A stretch of 64,000 nucleotides of DNA from Pseudoscleropodium purum (GCA_963969395.1 OZ017797.1:36642001-36706000), one strand, 5' to 3'. Shown: positions 1-12,125, counted from the first letter of the stretch. The notes: generated by a model not told the origin, from the sequence alone. Program-made: numbers and translations.

Positions 1-1390
1 AGAAGTGAAACACGACTTTCCATTATCACATCGGAAAACCAGAAAGTAGAATCAGTTCCCAGGTTAGAAAATACCCACCTTGACAAAACAGGAAGACCGT
101 TGTCGAGAACAATGGTAGCAATTCCGGTATTTGCTGGGAAAGAAGGGGAAGACCGAAAAAGATTCTTGAAGCAATATAAGAGAGCTTGTATGGCTAATGG
201 AGATAGAGCTGAAGACAGTTGGCTCAAGCTACTTCCAATTCACTTAGATGATACAACCTCTTTTTGGTATGACAGGCAAGCTATTGTGATTAAGTCTTCG
301 TGGCTTAGCTTAACCACGACATTGGTAGCTGAATTTCAGGAACGTGAAAGTTATCAAAGTCTCTTAGGAACTTTGAGTTTGGTTAGACAACAACTAAGAG
401 AAAGAGTGCGACAATTTAGCGAAAGAGTCCATGAACTTCACGCACGTATTCAGAGGAGTCTCAGCGTGATGTCGAGTACGAACGTTGGGATTGACACTGG
501 GCTTCCAGATACTTCCCTTGATAACATGCGCAACATCAATGCTCTAGCTCTTCGAAGCTTTATTAGTGGATTAAAGCCGTCAATACAAGAAATCGTGTCA
601 TGGAAAGAACCAACGACATTTGAGGCGGCTTTAGTGTTAGCACAAAAGAAAGAGTTGAATCTCAACAGCATCATTCAACCACAGGTAGTTACAGCCGCGT
701 CAACGCCTGTTGTTATAGGATTGATACAAACAACGTCAGAAATACCTCAAGCATCACCGGCTTCTATTCAAACATCCACTATTCAAAAGACGATCAAGGT
801 TGAGACGAAAGACCCAGAAATTTCTCAACTTGTCTCAAAAATGAGAGATTTGAAATTATTCTTATTGCAAAGTCAGGGTAGTAATAGGTCAAAAAGCCCA
901 GGTGGTGATAGTCGTCCAAATCCTACAAGATCTGTTCAGTTCATTACCTGCCACCAATGTGGTCGAAAAGGGCATTATCGCAGTGATTGTCCAAATCTTG
1001 AGAAGAGTATTGCCACGTCAACGGTTAAATTGGCCGAGGTAAATCTACTGCAATTGGTAGGACATCGTCATGAGACCGAGTTGGAATTAGAAGTCATGAT
1101 GACCAAGAGAGGTCGTCAACCAAAGGATCCCGAACAACACATTAGCAAAAAGCCGAAGTCAGAGAAGCGAGTTATAGCTCGACGTTCAAGAAGAAGGATA
1201 GGGATAAAGGACCTACTTCTGAGTGAGGGTTGGCGGGAATATTCTATTCTGCAAGACTTGGGTACACAAACAACAAATATAACGGTGGGACAACTGGTGG
1301 CCAAGTGCCCATCACTTCGTCGCGAGTTACGGCAAGGAATCAACACTCGCCGTGGACGATCTGTAGCAGAAGTTCATGTCATAGATAAAA
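1..1390 (+). pseudogene. Retrotransposon gag (nucleocapsid precursor)
   Basis: The structural gag region would package element RNA in cytoplasmic virus-like particles. The N-terminal part has the Retrotrans_gag pattern: an acidic and aromatic stretch with FWYDRQ near residue 55 and an arginine/glutamine-rich central helix region. A CCHC zinc knuckle, CHQCGRKGHYRSDC, lies at 949-990. It is followed by a very basic linker containing KKPKSEKR and RRSRRR that leads into the protease. The frame is open to the window edge; the first ATG in the visible part is at 112. This portion has no internal stop and ends in frame with the protease domain. Confidence 0.85.
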
Positions 1391-1800
1391 CAAAGGGAGA
1401 CTGTAAATCACCACAAGTTGAGGCAATGGTAAATGGTCATCAAGTAGCAAGCTGTTTGATCGACGAAGGAAGTGCTGTAAATATGATGCCGAGCTAGTTC
1501 ATGCATGAAGCTGAACTCAAACCTGATAAATCTTCTACGTTAAGGTTAAAAGTGTCCGACCAAAGGAATGTTCGTTCTTTAGGTTCCATTTGTCAATTGC
1601 CAATTGTGGTGAATGGCGTTACAGTCAAAGTGGATTTTCACGTTCTTGACATTTCAACTGGAAAAGGTGGTTATCTTGTGATTCTAGGAAGACCATAGTT
1701 GCGTCAAGTTCGAGCCGTCAACTATTGGGAGAAAGGCCGAATGAGGATTGGCAGTGAGTTCAATAGAGTGTGTATTCAAGTAGTACTTGAGGCAACCTCC
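1391..1800 (+). pseudogene. Retroviral-type aspartic protease of the Ty3/gypsy element
   Basis: This domain would cleave the polyprotein. The active-site segment reads LIDEGSAVNMM just before 1495. Plant gypsy proteases usually carry D-(T/S/G)-G-S/A here, so the second position (Glu) looks mutated; a GGA to GAA change would account for it. A TAG at 1495-1497 sits where a tryptophan is expected, and a second TAG at 1696-1698 follows ILGRP, where this family normally continues with tryptophan. The same frame resumes after each stop. The domain is therefore non-functional as it stands. Confidence 0.8.
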
Positions 1801-3603
1801 AACTCTCCCGATATTACTTTGGAAGGTGATTCTGAAGGAACATATGATTCATTGTGGAGTACTGATCCATCTACCGATTCCAGTGAAGATAGCGACTCGG
1901 AGGTAGAATTATACGCAATAGATGTACTTCCTCAGTTGATCAGTGAGTCCATGCCTCATCTAGAAGATCCAGATGTAATGCCAACTAGGAAGGAGGAGCT
2001 ATTACGATTGGTGAAATTTGGACCGACATTGACAGAACAAGAACGAGAGCAATTAGAGTTATTGGTGTTTGAATATGCTGACCTTTTTGTAAGCAAGCAC
2101 TGTGATCTACTTGCCATCATGCTTGATGAGCATAGAATAGAGCTGATCCCAAGAGTAAAGCCTATACGAGCAAAGCAAAAGAGAATGGCCCTGAATAAAA
2201 TGGCTGTACTACTAGCAGAGTTAGACAAATTATTGGAAGGTGGTTTTGTGACCGAGGTAGAAAATACCGAGTGGGTATCTCCTGTCGTTATAGTGCCAAA
2301 GAAAGGAGGCAAATGGAGAATTTGCGTTAACTATAAAGCTTTAAATTGTTTTACAAAAAAGGATCGTCAGCCTTTGTCACATATAGATGAATTATTGGAT
2401 GAGGTGACTGGACACGAATTATATTCTTTTTGTGATGGATACACCGGATATCACCAAGTGAAGGTCCATCCTGATAGTGTGCTATACACTACTTTTACAA
2501 CTCCTTGGGGTACCTTTGCATATCTCAAGATGCCTTTTGGCCTATGCAATGCAGGTGGCACATTCCAAAGACTCCAGCTAAAAATATTTGGCCCGTTTAT
2601 TGGAAAGTTCATTAGAGTTTATTTGGATGATTTTGCTATTTATGGTAAGAGAGCTGTTCATCTGGATAACATACGCACTATGTTTCAAAGGTTGCGAGAA
2701 CATGGTTGTTCGTTGAGCCCCGAGAAATGCCAATTGGGCTTTGAAGAAGGGCATTTATTAGGTCACGTGATATCTCGCCATAGAATCAAAGTAGATCCTG
2801 AGAAGGTACAAAGAATTCTTGACATGAAACAACTTATTATGCGGGAACAGGTTTCACGACTTTGGGGCTTGACAAATTACCACAACAGGTTTATTCCTAA
2901 TTTAGCTGGCGTAGGAAGACCGATCAGTTCTTTGATTAGTAAAACAAGTCCCTTTGTTTGGGGAGATGAGTAGACGAAAGCATTTAACTATATTAAAGAA
3001 AGACTTGCCAGTTATCCCGTAGTAAGGGGACCGGATTGGACAAGACGCTTCATTGTAAATTCATCATCCAATGAACATGCGGTGGCAGCGGTGTTAATTC
3101 AAAACGATGATATTGGAAGAGCACATCCAATATATTATGTGAGCAGGCTTCTTACAACATGTGAGCTTAAGTATTCTTTGTCAAAGAAGCAGGCCATAGC
3201 ATTGTTGTTTGCATGCACTAAGTTTAAGCATTATTTATTATTAAGTCCTTGTTCCACGCTTGTACAGTGTGAGACTAATTGCTTAAAACAGCTAATTCAA
3301 CAACCAAATCCTAAAGGTCGAGCAGCTAGATTATTGATTGCCCTACAAACTTTCGATCTTAAAATCAAGTCTGAAAAGGGTACACAAGCAAAACATGTTG
3401 ACCTGTTACTAGAGCTTGGCGAACATTCACGGGAGGAGAGTGGGACTTTATCCGAAGATGCAGAGTGTTTCTCAATCACAGTAGCGTCTAACTCATCAAA
3501 TTTTGATTATGACATTATTATCAATTATTTGAGGGATCTAACTTTACCAAATCATTTTGACGCATAGCATCAACGCAATATTCGTAGGAAGAGTATCCCA
3601 TAT
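1801..3603 (+). pseudogene. Reverse transcriptase and RNase H of the Ty3/gypsy element
   Basis: The RT copies element RNA into cDNA. Visible motifs are WRICVNYKALN, FCDGYTGYHQV, the TPWGTFAYLKMPFGLCNA block and the catalytic YLDD box at 2620-2631, followed by the connection segment with GLTNYHNRFIPN. A TAG at 2971-2973 follows WGDE, where a glutamine codon is likely. RNase H continues in frame with AVAAVLIQ, PIYYVSRLL and the KQAIALLFACTKFKHYL block. The first catalytic acidic residue of RNase H, normally in a DAS motif, appears replaced in the sequence NSSSNEHA. A further TAG at 3565-3567 lies in the linker to integrase. The MITE starts at 3612. Confidence 0.88.
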
Positions 3604-3611
3604 ACTTTAAT
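3604..3611. repeat. Left 8 bp target-site duplication of the MITE
   Basis: ACTTTAAT lies directly before the left inverted repeat and is repeated exactly at 4055-4062 after the right end. Confidence 0.9.
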
Positions 3612-4054
3612 CAGGATTGACAGGACAGTCAGACGTCCGGGACGTCCAGACGCGGACACTGTGTCCACAGCGTCCGCTGACATTCACGGTCCTAGCGGAC
3701 GCAGCATCCGCCGGGACTGCCCCGTCCGCCCTGTCTGCCCCGTCTGCTTTGACCGCCCTGTTTCCCCCGACCGCAAAAATATATTTCATATTTTAGCTTT
3801 TACATAAATAGTGATATACAACTCTATTGAATCGCAATTGCAATATAAGAAAAATCCAAATCCAAATGACTTCACTCTCAATCTCTCATTGGTGAAAACA
3901 ATCAAAACAAAAAACCCAAAACGGGTTTTCTAAGTCGCCCCGCCCGTCCACCTTCTGATTGCAGGAGGGACGCTGCGTCCGTTGGTGTCCGTGAGGACGG
4001 ATGTCCGGGTTACGGATGCTATTTTGGGGCGGACGTATTGATTTGTCAACCCTG
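3612..4054. mobile_element. Nested hAT-type MITE, 443 bp
   Basis: A block without coding capacity interrupts the retroelement between RNase H and integrase. Its ends are inverted repeats: CAGGATTGACA on the left and, read on the other strand, CAGGGTTGACA on the right, 10 of 11 bases matching. It is flanked by an exact 8 bp duplication, ACTTTAAT. An 8 bp duplication with CAGGG-type ends is the signature of hAT transposons. The outer thirds are GC-rich with many CGTCC/GGACG words in both orientations, as expected for subterminal binding sites; the middle is AT-rich. No transposase is encoded, so it is non-autonomous. Removing the element plus one duplication (451 bp) restores a single polyprotein frame. 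Confidence 0.9.
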
Positions 4055-4062
4055 ACTTTAAT
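4055..4062. repeat. Right 8 bp target-site duplication of the MITE
   Basis: ACTTTAAT directly follows the right inverted repeat and is identical to 3604-3611. The integrase coding frame continues through it. Confidence 0.9.
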
Positions 4063-5260
4063 TGGGGAAGAGCTTTATCATGTTGGGAAGGATGGAGTAT
4101 TAAGGAAGGCTGTGACACTAGAGAAGACCGAGAAGATATTGCAACAATTGCATGAGGGAGCGTGCAACGGGCACTTTGCTTCAGATATTACTGCTAGAAA
4201 AATCCTTCAAGTAGGTTACCACTGGCCTACATTATTTGCTAATTGCAATCGCCATTGTCGGAGCTGCATACAATGCCAAGCCTATGGCAAAAGAACTAGG
4301 CCGTATACCGAGCTTCACCCCATTTTCCCTACCGGTGCATTTGAAAAATGGGGCGTCGACTTCGTGGGTCCTCTTCCTTTGACAGCAAAACGAAATGAGT
4401 ATCTCATTGTTGCCACTGATTATTTGATGAAATGGTCTGAAGTAGCAGTAGTCAAGAAGTGCAATTAAAAGACTGCGGTAGAATTTATGTTTAATCAGAT
4501 TATATGCAAGTATGGCTGCCTTTTGGAAATCGTCACCGACCAGGGAACTCACTTTGTAAATGAGCTAGTGGCCGATCTGTTGAAAATGATGTCCGTCAAA
4601 CATCGAAGGTCCAGTCCTTACTACCTACAAGCCAATGGCTTGGTTGAAAAAACAAATGGGGTTTTGACTGGTATATTTGGGAAGGTCATATTAGAAAATC
4701 GAAGGGAATGGGATTTACACATTGGAGAAGCACTGTGGGCTTATCGTACTGCGCACAAGACTGCCACAGGCTATACTCCATTTCAGTTAGCTTTTGGTTT
4801 CGAAGTAACAATGCCTATTGAGTTGGAACTTCCTTCCTTGCGAACAGCGGTACGCCACGATTTAGGAGATACGGAGTCAATTCGTAGTAGAATTCTCATG
4901 TTGGAGAAGCTAGACGAGACACGGCGGAGTGCCTTACAAAATTATGAGATTCTGCAATGTCGAAGAAAAACAAGACACGATGCAGCGAAGAAACTTGTTA
5001 AGTTTTGTCATGGTGATTTGGTGATGCTTTTGGACCAGTGGCTAATCAAACAACACGGTCAAAAGTTTCGGCCAAAATGGCAAGGTCCTTTAGTTATTTA
5101 TAAAACTTGCAACAACAGGACTTATAAGATGTCCACTCCTGACGGAGTCATTTTACGAAAGTGGTATAATGGATCAAAATTAAAGCTATATAGGTGCCGT
5201 AACGATCAAGCTCAGTGCACCAGTTTGGCTTCTAAGCCTGGGGAGGAAATGAGTCGGTAA
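4055..5260 (+). pseudogene. Integrase of the Ty3/gypsy element
   Basis: The integrase inserts element cDNA into the host chromosome. After the MITE the frame resumes with GEELYHVGKDGVL, the integrase zinc-binding region (paired H, then CRSCIQC) and the catalytic core. The DDE triad is present: Asp at 4358-4360 (GVDFVG), Asp at 4538-4540 (TDQGTHF) and Glu at 4646-4648 (NGLVEKTNG). A TAA at 4466-4468 interrupts the core; a CAA to TAA change would produce it. The C-terminal part contains KWQGPLVIYK and NGSKLKLYR, the usual GPY/F-like module, and ends with a natural-looking TAA at 5258-5260. Confidence 0.9.
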
Positions 5261-8200
5261 AATTCCCCTCAATTATCTAAGGTGTTCATATAAGGGTTGG
5301 TTGTTAACTGATTCTTCATCCATTAAGAGGATCGTCGATCGTTATCATTGATTAGGCATGATTATAGTTAGGTTATCGTTCTATGAGGTTTCAGTTAGAG
5401 AACAACAGTTATCGAAGAGCAGCTTGGCAAACCAGGTAGGAGGGCAGGCAGAGGGCAAAATTAGCAATAATCTCAATGAACTACTGTAACGAGATTCAAC
5501 ACAGGTCAATAATAATAAAGAGCTATTAATATAATCATGCATATATCTCATGGTTCAATTTAATTATGCTTGAGAATGTTGAGCCGGTAATTATTTTATC
5601 GTATCAGTACCTTTTTCAGTAAAAAATGAAAGTTTTCAGTAAATCCTAAAAATTTTCTCTCAAATTTTTAAATGGTTCAACAAATTTAACTGCCTATACC
5701 AAAATGAGCCTGAAATTTTAGATTGACCATATATGGTTGGTTGGGCATTTAGGAATTAATTTGATTCCTCACTTTATCTAAGTTCAAAATTTTTTGAAAA
5801 AAATTATTCTATTATGCCTAAATGAGGTTTGAAATTATACTTTGAATGCAATTCTTAAATTTGACAACGAATGGTCTATCTTCAAATTATCACATAGTCT
5901 TTGAGGATTCATGATGGACTATTGATTTCTCTATAAAAACAACCTCTTCATTGTAAATTCTCACCAAATGTTTATAGAATTAATCTTTTCACATTGTTAT
6001 AAAAAGTATTCTTGATGGTAAGCTAATGGATTATTTTGGAGCATTTGCATTTTTTTCCACAATTTTGGATTGAGTGGAAGGTGTATCTAAGTATAAAATG
6101 TTTAATAATTAGGTTTAATGTTTATTGAGGTTGCTTAATCCTAATTATTAAATACCTTATACTCGGATTTGGAGTCATTGACAACATTTGACAGTGCAAC
6201 TTATTATGAACAAAAATAAGAAAAAAAAGTTGTTAAGAAAAAAACCTGTAATTTGTGCAATCCTTACTCCTTAGAGGGTAGTGGAACACCCCACCTAAAG
6301 CCTTCTATTTTTTTCTAATGGCAAACAACAAAAGAAATCCACAAAAATTTGAAATTGAAATACTAAAAAACCTGTTTCTCCTAGATTGTACTTTTGTCTA
6401 CATTAAAAGCTTTGATTCATTCCATTTGAATTTGTGATGTCAAAGTTATAGAGCATCTTGTTTTGCTAGTAGTTAGGGCATCTTTTTTAGCTTAATTTTC
6501 ACATTTTTTCGAAACAAAAAGTTCCATATGGTTAATTTCCATTGTTTGAACAATCTTGCTCTTTGGATTAGTTTATTTTGATTCCATTTTAGAACTATTA
6601 ACAATTCAATTTTATTTTTTATCTTGCACCAACTTGTACTCAACAATTATATTTCAGAAGAATGAAAATTACATTATTTTTTGTACTTTTTTTTTCTAGA
6701 ATCTCTACCCAATTCTTCATGATGGATATTTTTAATTTTCAAAATAAATAATGCAAAAATTTCAAGTTATTAGGATTCATAGTCTTATAAACTAGTTTGT
6801 TACGCTACCCAAAAGCCATGTTTTCTTCACTTTGAATGTATTTATTTTATAATCTATGCAATCAATCAAAAATTTTCAAATTTCTTCAATACATTTTCAT
6901 ACTAATTTATTGCATGATTGGATGGTTAGATATGCAAAAAATTTGCCATTTTAAACTTTTTTGCTCTATTTACACTAGAATTAACAATTTTGAGACGTTT
7001 TTGATAGAAGAAGAAGGCTTTGGGACTTTAAGGGTTAACTAAAATATTTGCTTAAATTTTTTTAATAAAATGTTTGTTTACCCTCTAAAGGACCAAAGAC
7101 CATTTTTAATAGAAATTGTGAACAATTGACACTTTTTAGGGCAATAAAAAATAAATAAATTAAATAAAATAAATAATTTCTTAAAATTAAATTGTACAAA
7201 TTTATACTAGACCACTATGGGAATGTCTAAAAAGAATTTCAAAAACCTTTGACCACACAAATTAAAAGATTACAATGTTTGAAGTAAGTAGAAAAAAATT
7301 TTCTTACCTCATTTTTTACCTTGCACAATAGGGCCAACAATCTTTAACTCTTCCTAGAGTGAGATTTTTACACTACTCATGGTTATTTTTTAATCATTTC
7401 ATCTTGTACCATGTAAGTTTTCTACCTACCAAGTTTAAAAAATTATTGGAAGAGTTGCATAAAGAGTTGCCAAGAAAAATTATTATACTTGTTGCTTAAA
7501 AAGTTCATGGGAGCGTAACTTTTGATTAAAGTACTTGATTAAAAAAATTGATATTTCCATTGAGGGAGGAGACATGTTTGCACCTTGTGTTAAAAATTGC
7601 TAACATTCAACCCAAATTGACTACATAGGAAGTTAGGAACCTACCTAAAGATTTTTTGTATACTAACATTGAACAAACACTTGGTCTTGTAGGGGTTAAA
7701 GTGAAATAAAAGAATTGATTTGGAAAGGATATAAAATCTTCAATCTCAATGACTTATAATTTCTATTATCCATTCTTTGAGGGAAGGGTCCAAATGAGAT
7801 TGAAACAAAAAAAATTGTTGATATCTAAATTTTAAGTTTTCTAATCAAAATCCTACTATCCTATTAATATTGGAATTTAAAAAAAATATACTATAATATA
7901 GTACTTCTATATTGCTTTTGAAATAGATGTAAATGAAAATGATATCAAGTATAGAAACTAATTTTTTTTCATTGAATAGTAATAATATTTTTAACCTATA
8001 ATCTTCACCTTCCAATCCTAAGATATATCCATAGGAATTAGTGATTGAGGTAGAAGCACCCATTTCCAACATTGCACTCCAAGTCATTTTTGAAAATATA
8101 CAAATATAGGAAGTCTAAATATATAACTTATATACATGAATGCAAAACACTAAATACTTGAACATTACAATTTCATAGCATATTCATATATATTCAAGAA

Positions 8201-8600
8201 ATTATCAATTTTTTTTTTGAATTCATGATTTTCATTTGGCAATGTGTTAAAAAATAATTCCATGTGTTGATTCCACATCAAAGTATGTGGAATTGCCAAT
8301 CCTACAACCACCCACAACTAACTTATTGCATCCAACCAGCTCATTACAAAAAAATTTAGGGCTGAACTAGGCCACTTGACTACATGAAATTGTGTAAATG
8401 AAGAAAATATCAGCCAAAACAACAAAAGTCCGATTCTGTGCCTTATCAAATTTTCGATTAAAATAAATTTAAAAAAAAATTAAAATTAAAATTAAAAATA
8501 AAATTTTAAAAAAAATTTTAAAAATAAAAAAAAATAAAAAATAAAAAATAAAAAAAAAATATATATATATATATATATAATTTAAAAATTTCTCTGTATT
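5261..8600. other. Retroelement 3' flank and AT-rich intergenic DNA
   Basis: The first few hundred bases probably include untranslated retroelement sequence and perhaps its 3' LTR, but no LTR boundary can be shown. The rest is AT-rich, without a convincing open frame or RNA gene. It ends in an A-rich/TA-rich low-complexity tract at about 8459-8600. Confidence 0.6.
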
Positions 8601-10919
8601 TAAAAAATCAGAAAGTCAAACAGCCCCTCCGCAGGGTCCAGACTTTCTGTAATGTCTTCCCAGCTGTGAGCAAAAGCAGCACGAAGGACCCGGGGATCTC
8701 TCCACCTGCTCTTCTCGCAGAAGTAAGCTTAGCTACACACTTCTGCTCTAGAACTGAGATTGTGCTTGCATGATACATACACACATGCATGTGAATTTCA
8801 GGGCATCTCAATCACATAAAAAACTCGATCACAGAGGCAGAAGATGCTCTCTGCTCGTCATCCAACAATTACAAGATTCGGCATAGTTTTCGTGATGCCA
8901 ACACCCAAGGACTGATGCATCGACATAGATCTTGACAGTGAGGACATGCGGCTACTCTCATACGAAGACCTCCTCCAAAACTACAACAAAACAGAAATGA
9001 GAATTCCACAATGTTCAACCTCTGCCGATGATTCCTTCTAAAGAAAGAACATCAGTCAAAATTGACACATTCACTTTTACTGTGAGTATGCAAGCTTCAG
9101 CTCCTTCTCGTGGCCTTCCAGCTTCATGCCTCCACTGCACACAAATGACGTACGTACATATATAGACCATGAGCAGCTGGATGTCGGAACTACGTTGGCC
9201 ACATTATAGCTTCCACAAATTAGAGCGAAATCAGGTGACAAGTGGTGCTTGCCCTGAACACTGATGAAGGAAGGTGCAAATTCGTTGTGGAAAGTGAAAA
9301 TATACCGTAATCTCAAGAAAACTATGTCTCAACAATAGGTCACCGACAGAACGTCCCAAGCACATCCATCATAAGTGGAGTCCTTACTGAGTCACGACAA
9401 AGTCGTCAAACTTGAAATTTGCAAAAACAGACTATTCCGTACAAGATGGAGCCTACAAAAACGAAGTCATTTTTTTTTGGAATTTCTGGTTCTAAGTCGT
9501 CCAACACACCAACGGGGGGAAGTGGGGAACGTGAAATCTGCAAAATATAGACTTTTTTTTTTCGCGGAGTAGTCCCTTCTTCGCAAATTTCACGATCGTT
9601 GCAAGAACACGTAATTTCAATTTCCAGAAGAAGCAGCATAACCCTCAAACCGATCAAAAAATGACGTACAACTCCGGCCTTGCGTCTCTCACACAACGAC
9701 CTTGAACAACTTTCAAACTCCAGAAGCTAGTTAGGAGCATAAACCAATCACTGAACAAGTGACCTGGCCGCTTCTTGCATCTCTCACAGAAGAATAGTGA
9801 AAATTCTGGCTCCAAGCGTGCAATGGACACTGGAAACAGTATTGCACCAAAGCAAGACAGACTGACCTCCATAATGCTGAGTTACAAGACATCTTCAGTT
9901 TCTGCTTGATCTTGGTGATGTCGGTCGGTGGGGGAAGTGTGATGGGGTCTAGTAGACCGTCGTCAATGTCCTGAGGAGTAAACGTCATGGCGCCTCAAGA
10001 GGATTGCACTTGAATTCAACACGAAACCTGCTTTACAACGAAGCGAGTATCACGGGTCTATTAGTGCATCAATCATCGCCTCAGAGAAAGCAGAAACAGG
10101 GTAGACTAATTATTGCACCACGCACAAAATCGATATCTACACGAAAAAGATTGAACCTTTGTATAACAGAAAATTCAAAGCAGAAGAAAGAAGAGTAAGC
10201 CTGGTCTGGAGATCAACGTGCAATGGGTGCAACAAACACCGGACAAAGATGAGACGCATACCTCGGGGCAAAAGATGTTGAGATTGACTATCAGGCGAAG
10301 CTCATACTTATGCTTGGATTCCAAGGCGATGAAGGCAAAACTTGACATCAATGGTTTCAACATACAGTGTGGTATGCCCATCGGAAACCAGAATTGCAAT
10401 AGCGTTCTTTTCGATGCCATTGGATGAAAAATGAGGTATCCAGTCTCTTCGAGTCAGGAGCGTATCACCTGCTTGTAAATAAGGTAGAAATATCTAATAC
10501 CATTCATTTAAGTTGATGTGCACAGATGGTACTGAAATTACAATGAAGGGTTATCTTTTGCATGTAGACCAAATGGAAATCATACTTTGGACCCCGAAAG
10601 AAGGTTCAAAGTACTCATACAACGAAGTCTAATGTGTGCTTGGTGGTTTCTGTTTTGGGCGAATTGGTTTGCTTTGTCATTGTTGATGATATTTTGTATG
10701 TGTTTTGATTTTAACCCCTAAAGGTTGGGAGGTCTTCTAACCTAAAATAGAAACTCATTCAAAAGATGATCACATGAAAAGATGACCATACCGTTGAAAA
10801 GATTATGATAGACAAACAAGGAGATCTTTTAGTTGTATTCTACGCAGGCTTGTAGTCCTGGAGATGGATCAATTTTTCGAACAATCAGCAGTATGCGACA
10901 TACCTGTACATCAAAGCGT

Positions 10920-11460
10920 TCCAAGTTGGCGACAGAGTCGTCCTGGAAAAGGCATCTGAAAGTCATCCTTTCCCAGCAATTTTAAAATGCACGACGTGCC
11001 CAACGTGCCGAGTACCAGCCTGGATGTTTGACAATTCCAACCCAGTAATGTCCCCACAGAAATGTGTACTTGCACGAAACATCTTTCCTGCATGTGTAGC
11101 TTAGACGTGCGGCCATGGTGATTGGTCCTTGGAAAAGGAGCATCCACAAGACAGTGTCATCCTGGAAAAGGCGTACCAAACGATGAGATCGAATCTAGAA
11201 GTCATCCTTTCCCAGCAATTTTAAAATGCACGACGTGCACAGCGTGCCAAGCACCAGCCTGGATGTTGACAATTTCAGCCTAATGTCACAAAAGTAAGAG
11301 GTCGCAGCGATAAGAACCAAAAATACTGTCCCTGCAGTAATGTTTACGTGCACGACACAACTTTCCTGCATGTGCATTTTCTAAGGGAGTTCAGAAGTGC
11401 GGACATGGTGATTGAACCGACGGGCCCGAATTTCCTCCGCAACATGGCCCACTACCGTCC
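10920..11460. repeat. Diverged tandem duplication of about 240-290 bp
   Basis: The block at 10961-11040 recurs at 11201-11276: both contain CATCCTTTCCCAGCAATTTT followed by AAAATGCACGACGTGC and AGCCTGGATGTT. A second shared block, TTTCCTGCATGTG followed by GTGCGG/CATGGTGATTG, lies near 11085-11125 and 11365-11415. The offset grows from 240 to about 285 bases, so one copy has gained or lost sequence. A third partial trace of the GTTTGACAATTCCAGCCCA part lies near 11465. Confidence 0.75.
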
Positions 11461-11832
11461 AGTATGTTTGACAATTCCAGCCCACAATCCAATGTTAGAA
11501 TGCAAGCGATAATATCGAACCTAATGTCCCTGCTTGCATTACTAGGTGCCTGACTACGCAACACGTCCACAGTTCGAAAAGGATAAAAAACGATCAAAGA
11601 AATCTTGGAATCATAATGAAATATCGTAATATTACTAAAGGGACACAAAACCGGTTGATACGGGCAATGCACTCAATGCAGCATAATTGCCAGACTTAGC
11701 TTCATGACCCTAATTTCACTCAACCTCACTCACTCCCTGTAGCGGATACGGCTTATTGCTCTGCAGGGCTTCTCTTCTGGACCAGGGCGCCCCTGTTGGC
11801 CTCACCACAGGCCAAGTTTCGGAGGGACGAAG

Positions 11833-12125
11833 CCAGAAAAAAAAGCCTTGCTGCACAGTGCAAGTTTTGGATTGACGAAGCCAGGAAAAACAGCCCTACT
11901 GCACAGGCCAACTAGTTTTGCGACTTTTGGATTGAGGAAGCCAGGAAAAACAGCCCTACTGCACAGGCCAACTAGTTTTGCAACTTTTGGATTGAGGAAG
12001 CCAGGAAAAACAGCCCTACTGCACAACCCTACAAGTTTTGAGCCTTTTGGATTGGCAAAGCCAGGAAAAACAGCCCTACTGCACAGGCCAACTAGTTTCG
12101 GGTCCTTTGGATCGAAGAAGCCAAG
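11833..12125. repeat. Minisatellite with a 60 bp unit, about five copies
   Basis: Units beginning GCCAGGAAAAACAGCCCTAC repeat with an exact 60-base period; the units at 11881 and 11941 differ by a single base. The first unit and the last two are more diverged. Because 60 is a multiple of three, reading frames stay open across all units on both strands (plus 11848-12159, minus 11802-12026). The plus-strand frame gives a 20-residue repeat with KPGKTALLHRPTSF. No start context or known protein repeat supports real coding. Confidence 0.9.

Larger units (their letters stand above)
1..5260 (+). mobile_element. Decayed Ty3/gypsy LTR retrotransposon, internal region (5' end cut by window edge)
   Basis: One long polyprotein frame runs from the window edge. 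It encodes gag with a zinc knuckle, protease, reverse transcriptase, RNase H and integrase in that order, which is the Ty3/gypsy order. The frame is open at base 1, so the true start and the 5' LTR lie outside the window. In-frame stops lie at 1495-1497, 1696-1698, 2971-2973, 3565-3567 and 4466-4468. Coding is in frame 1 up to 3603 and in frame 2 from 4063; the shift is fully explained by a nested MITE. Apart from the stops, all core domains are recognisable, so this is a once complete, now inactive element. No 3' LTR could be delimited after 5260, because no second copy is available for comparison. No chromodomain was recognised. Confidence 0.93.

Noticed and set aside
5261..5560. 3' LTR of the Ty3/gypsy element
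   Set aside because: Expected just after the integrase, but without the 5' LTR in the window no boundary can be proven.
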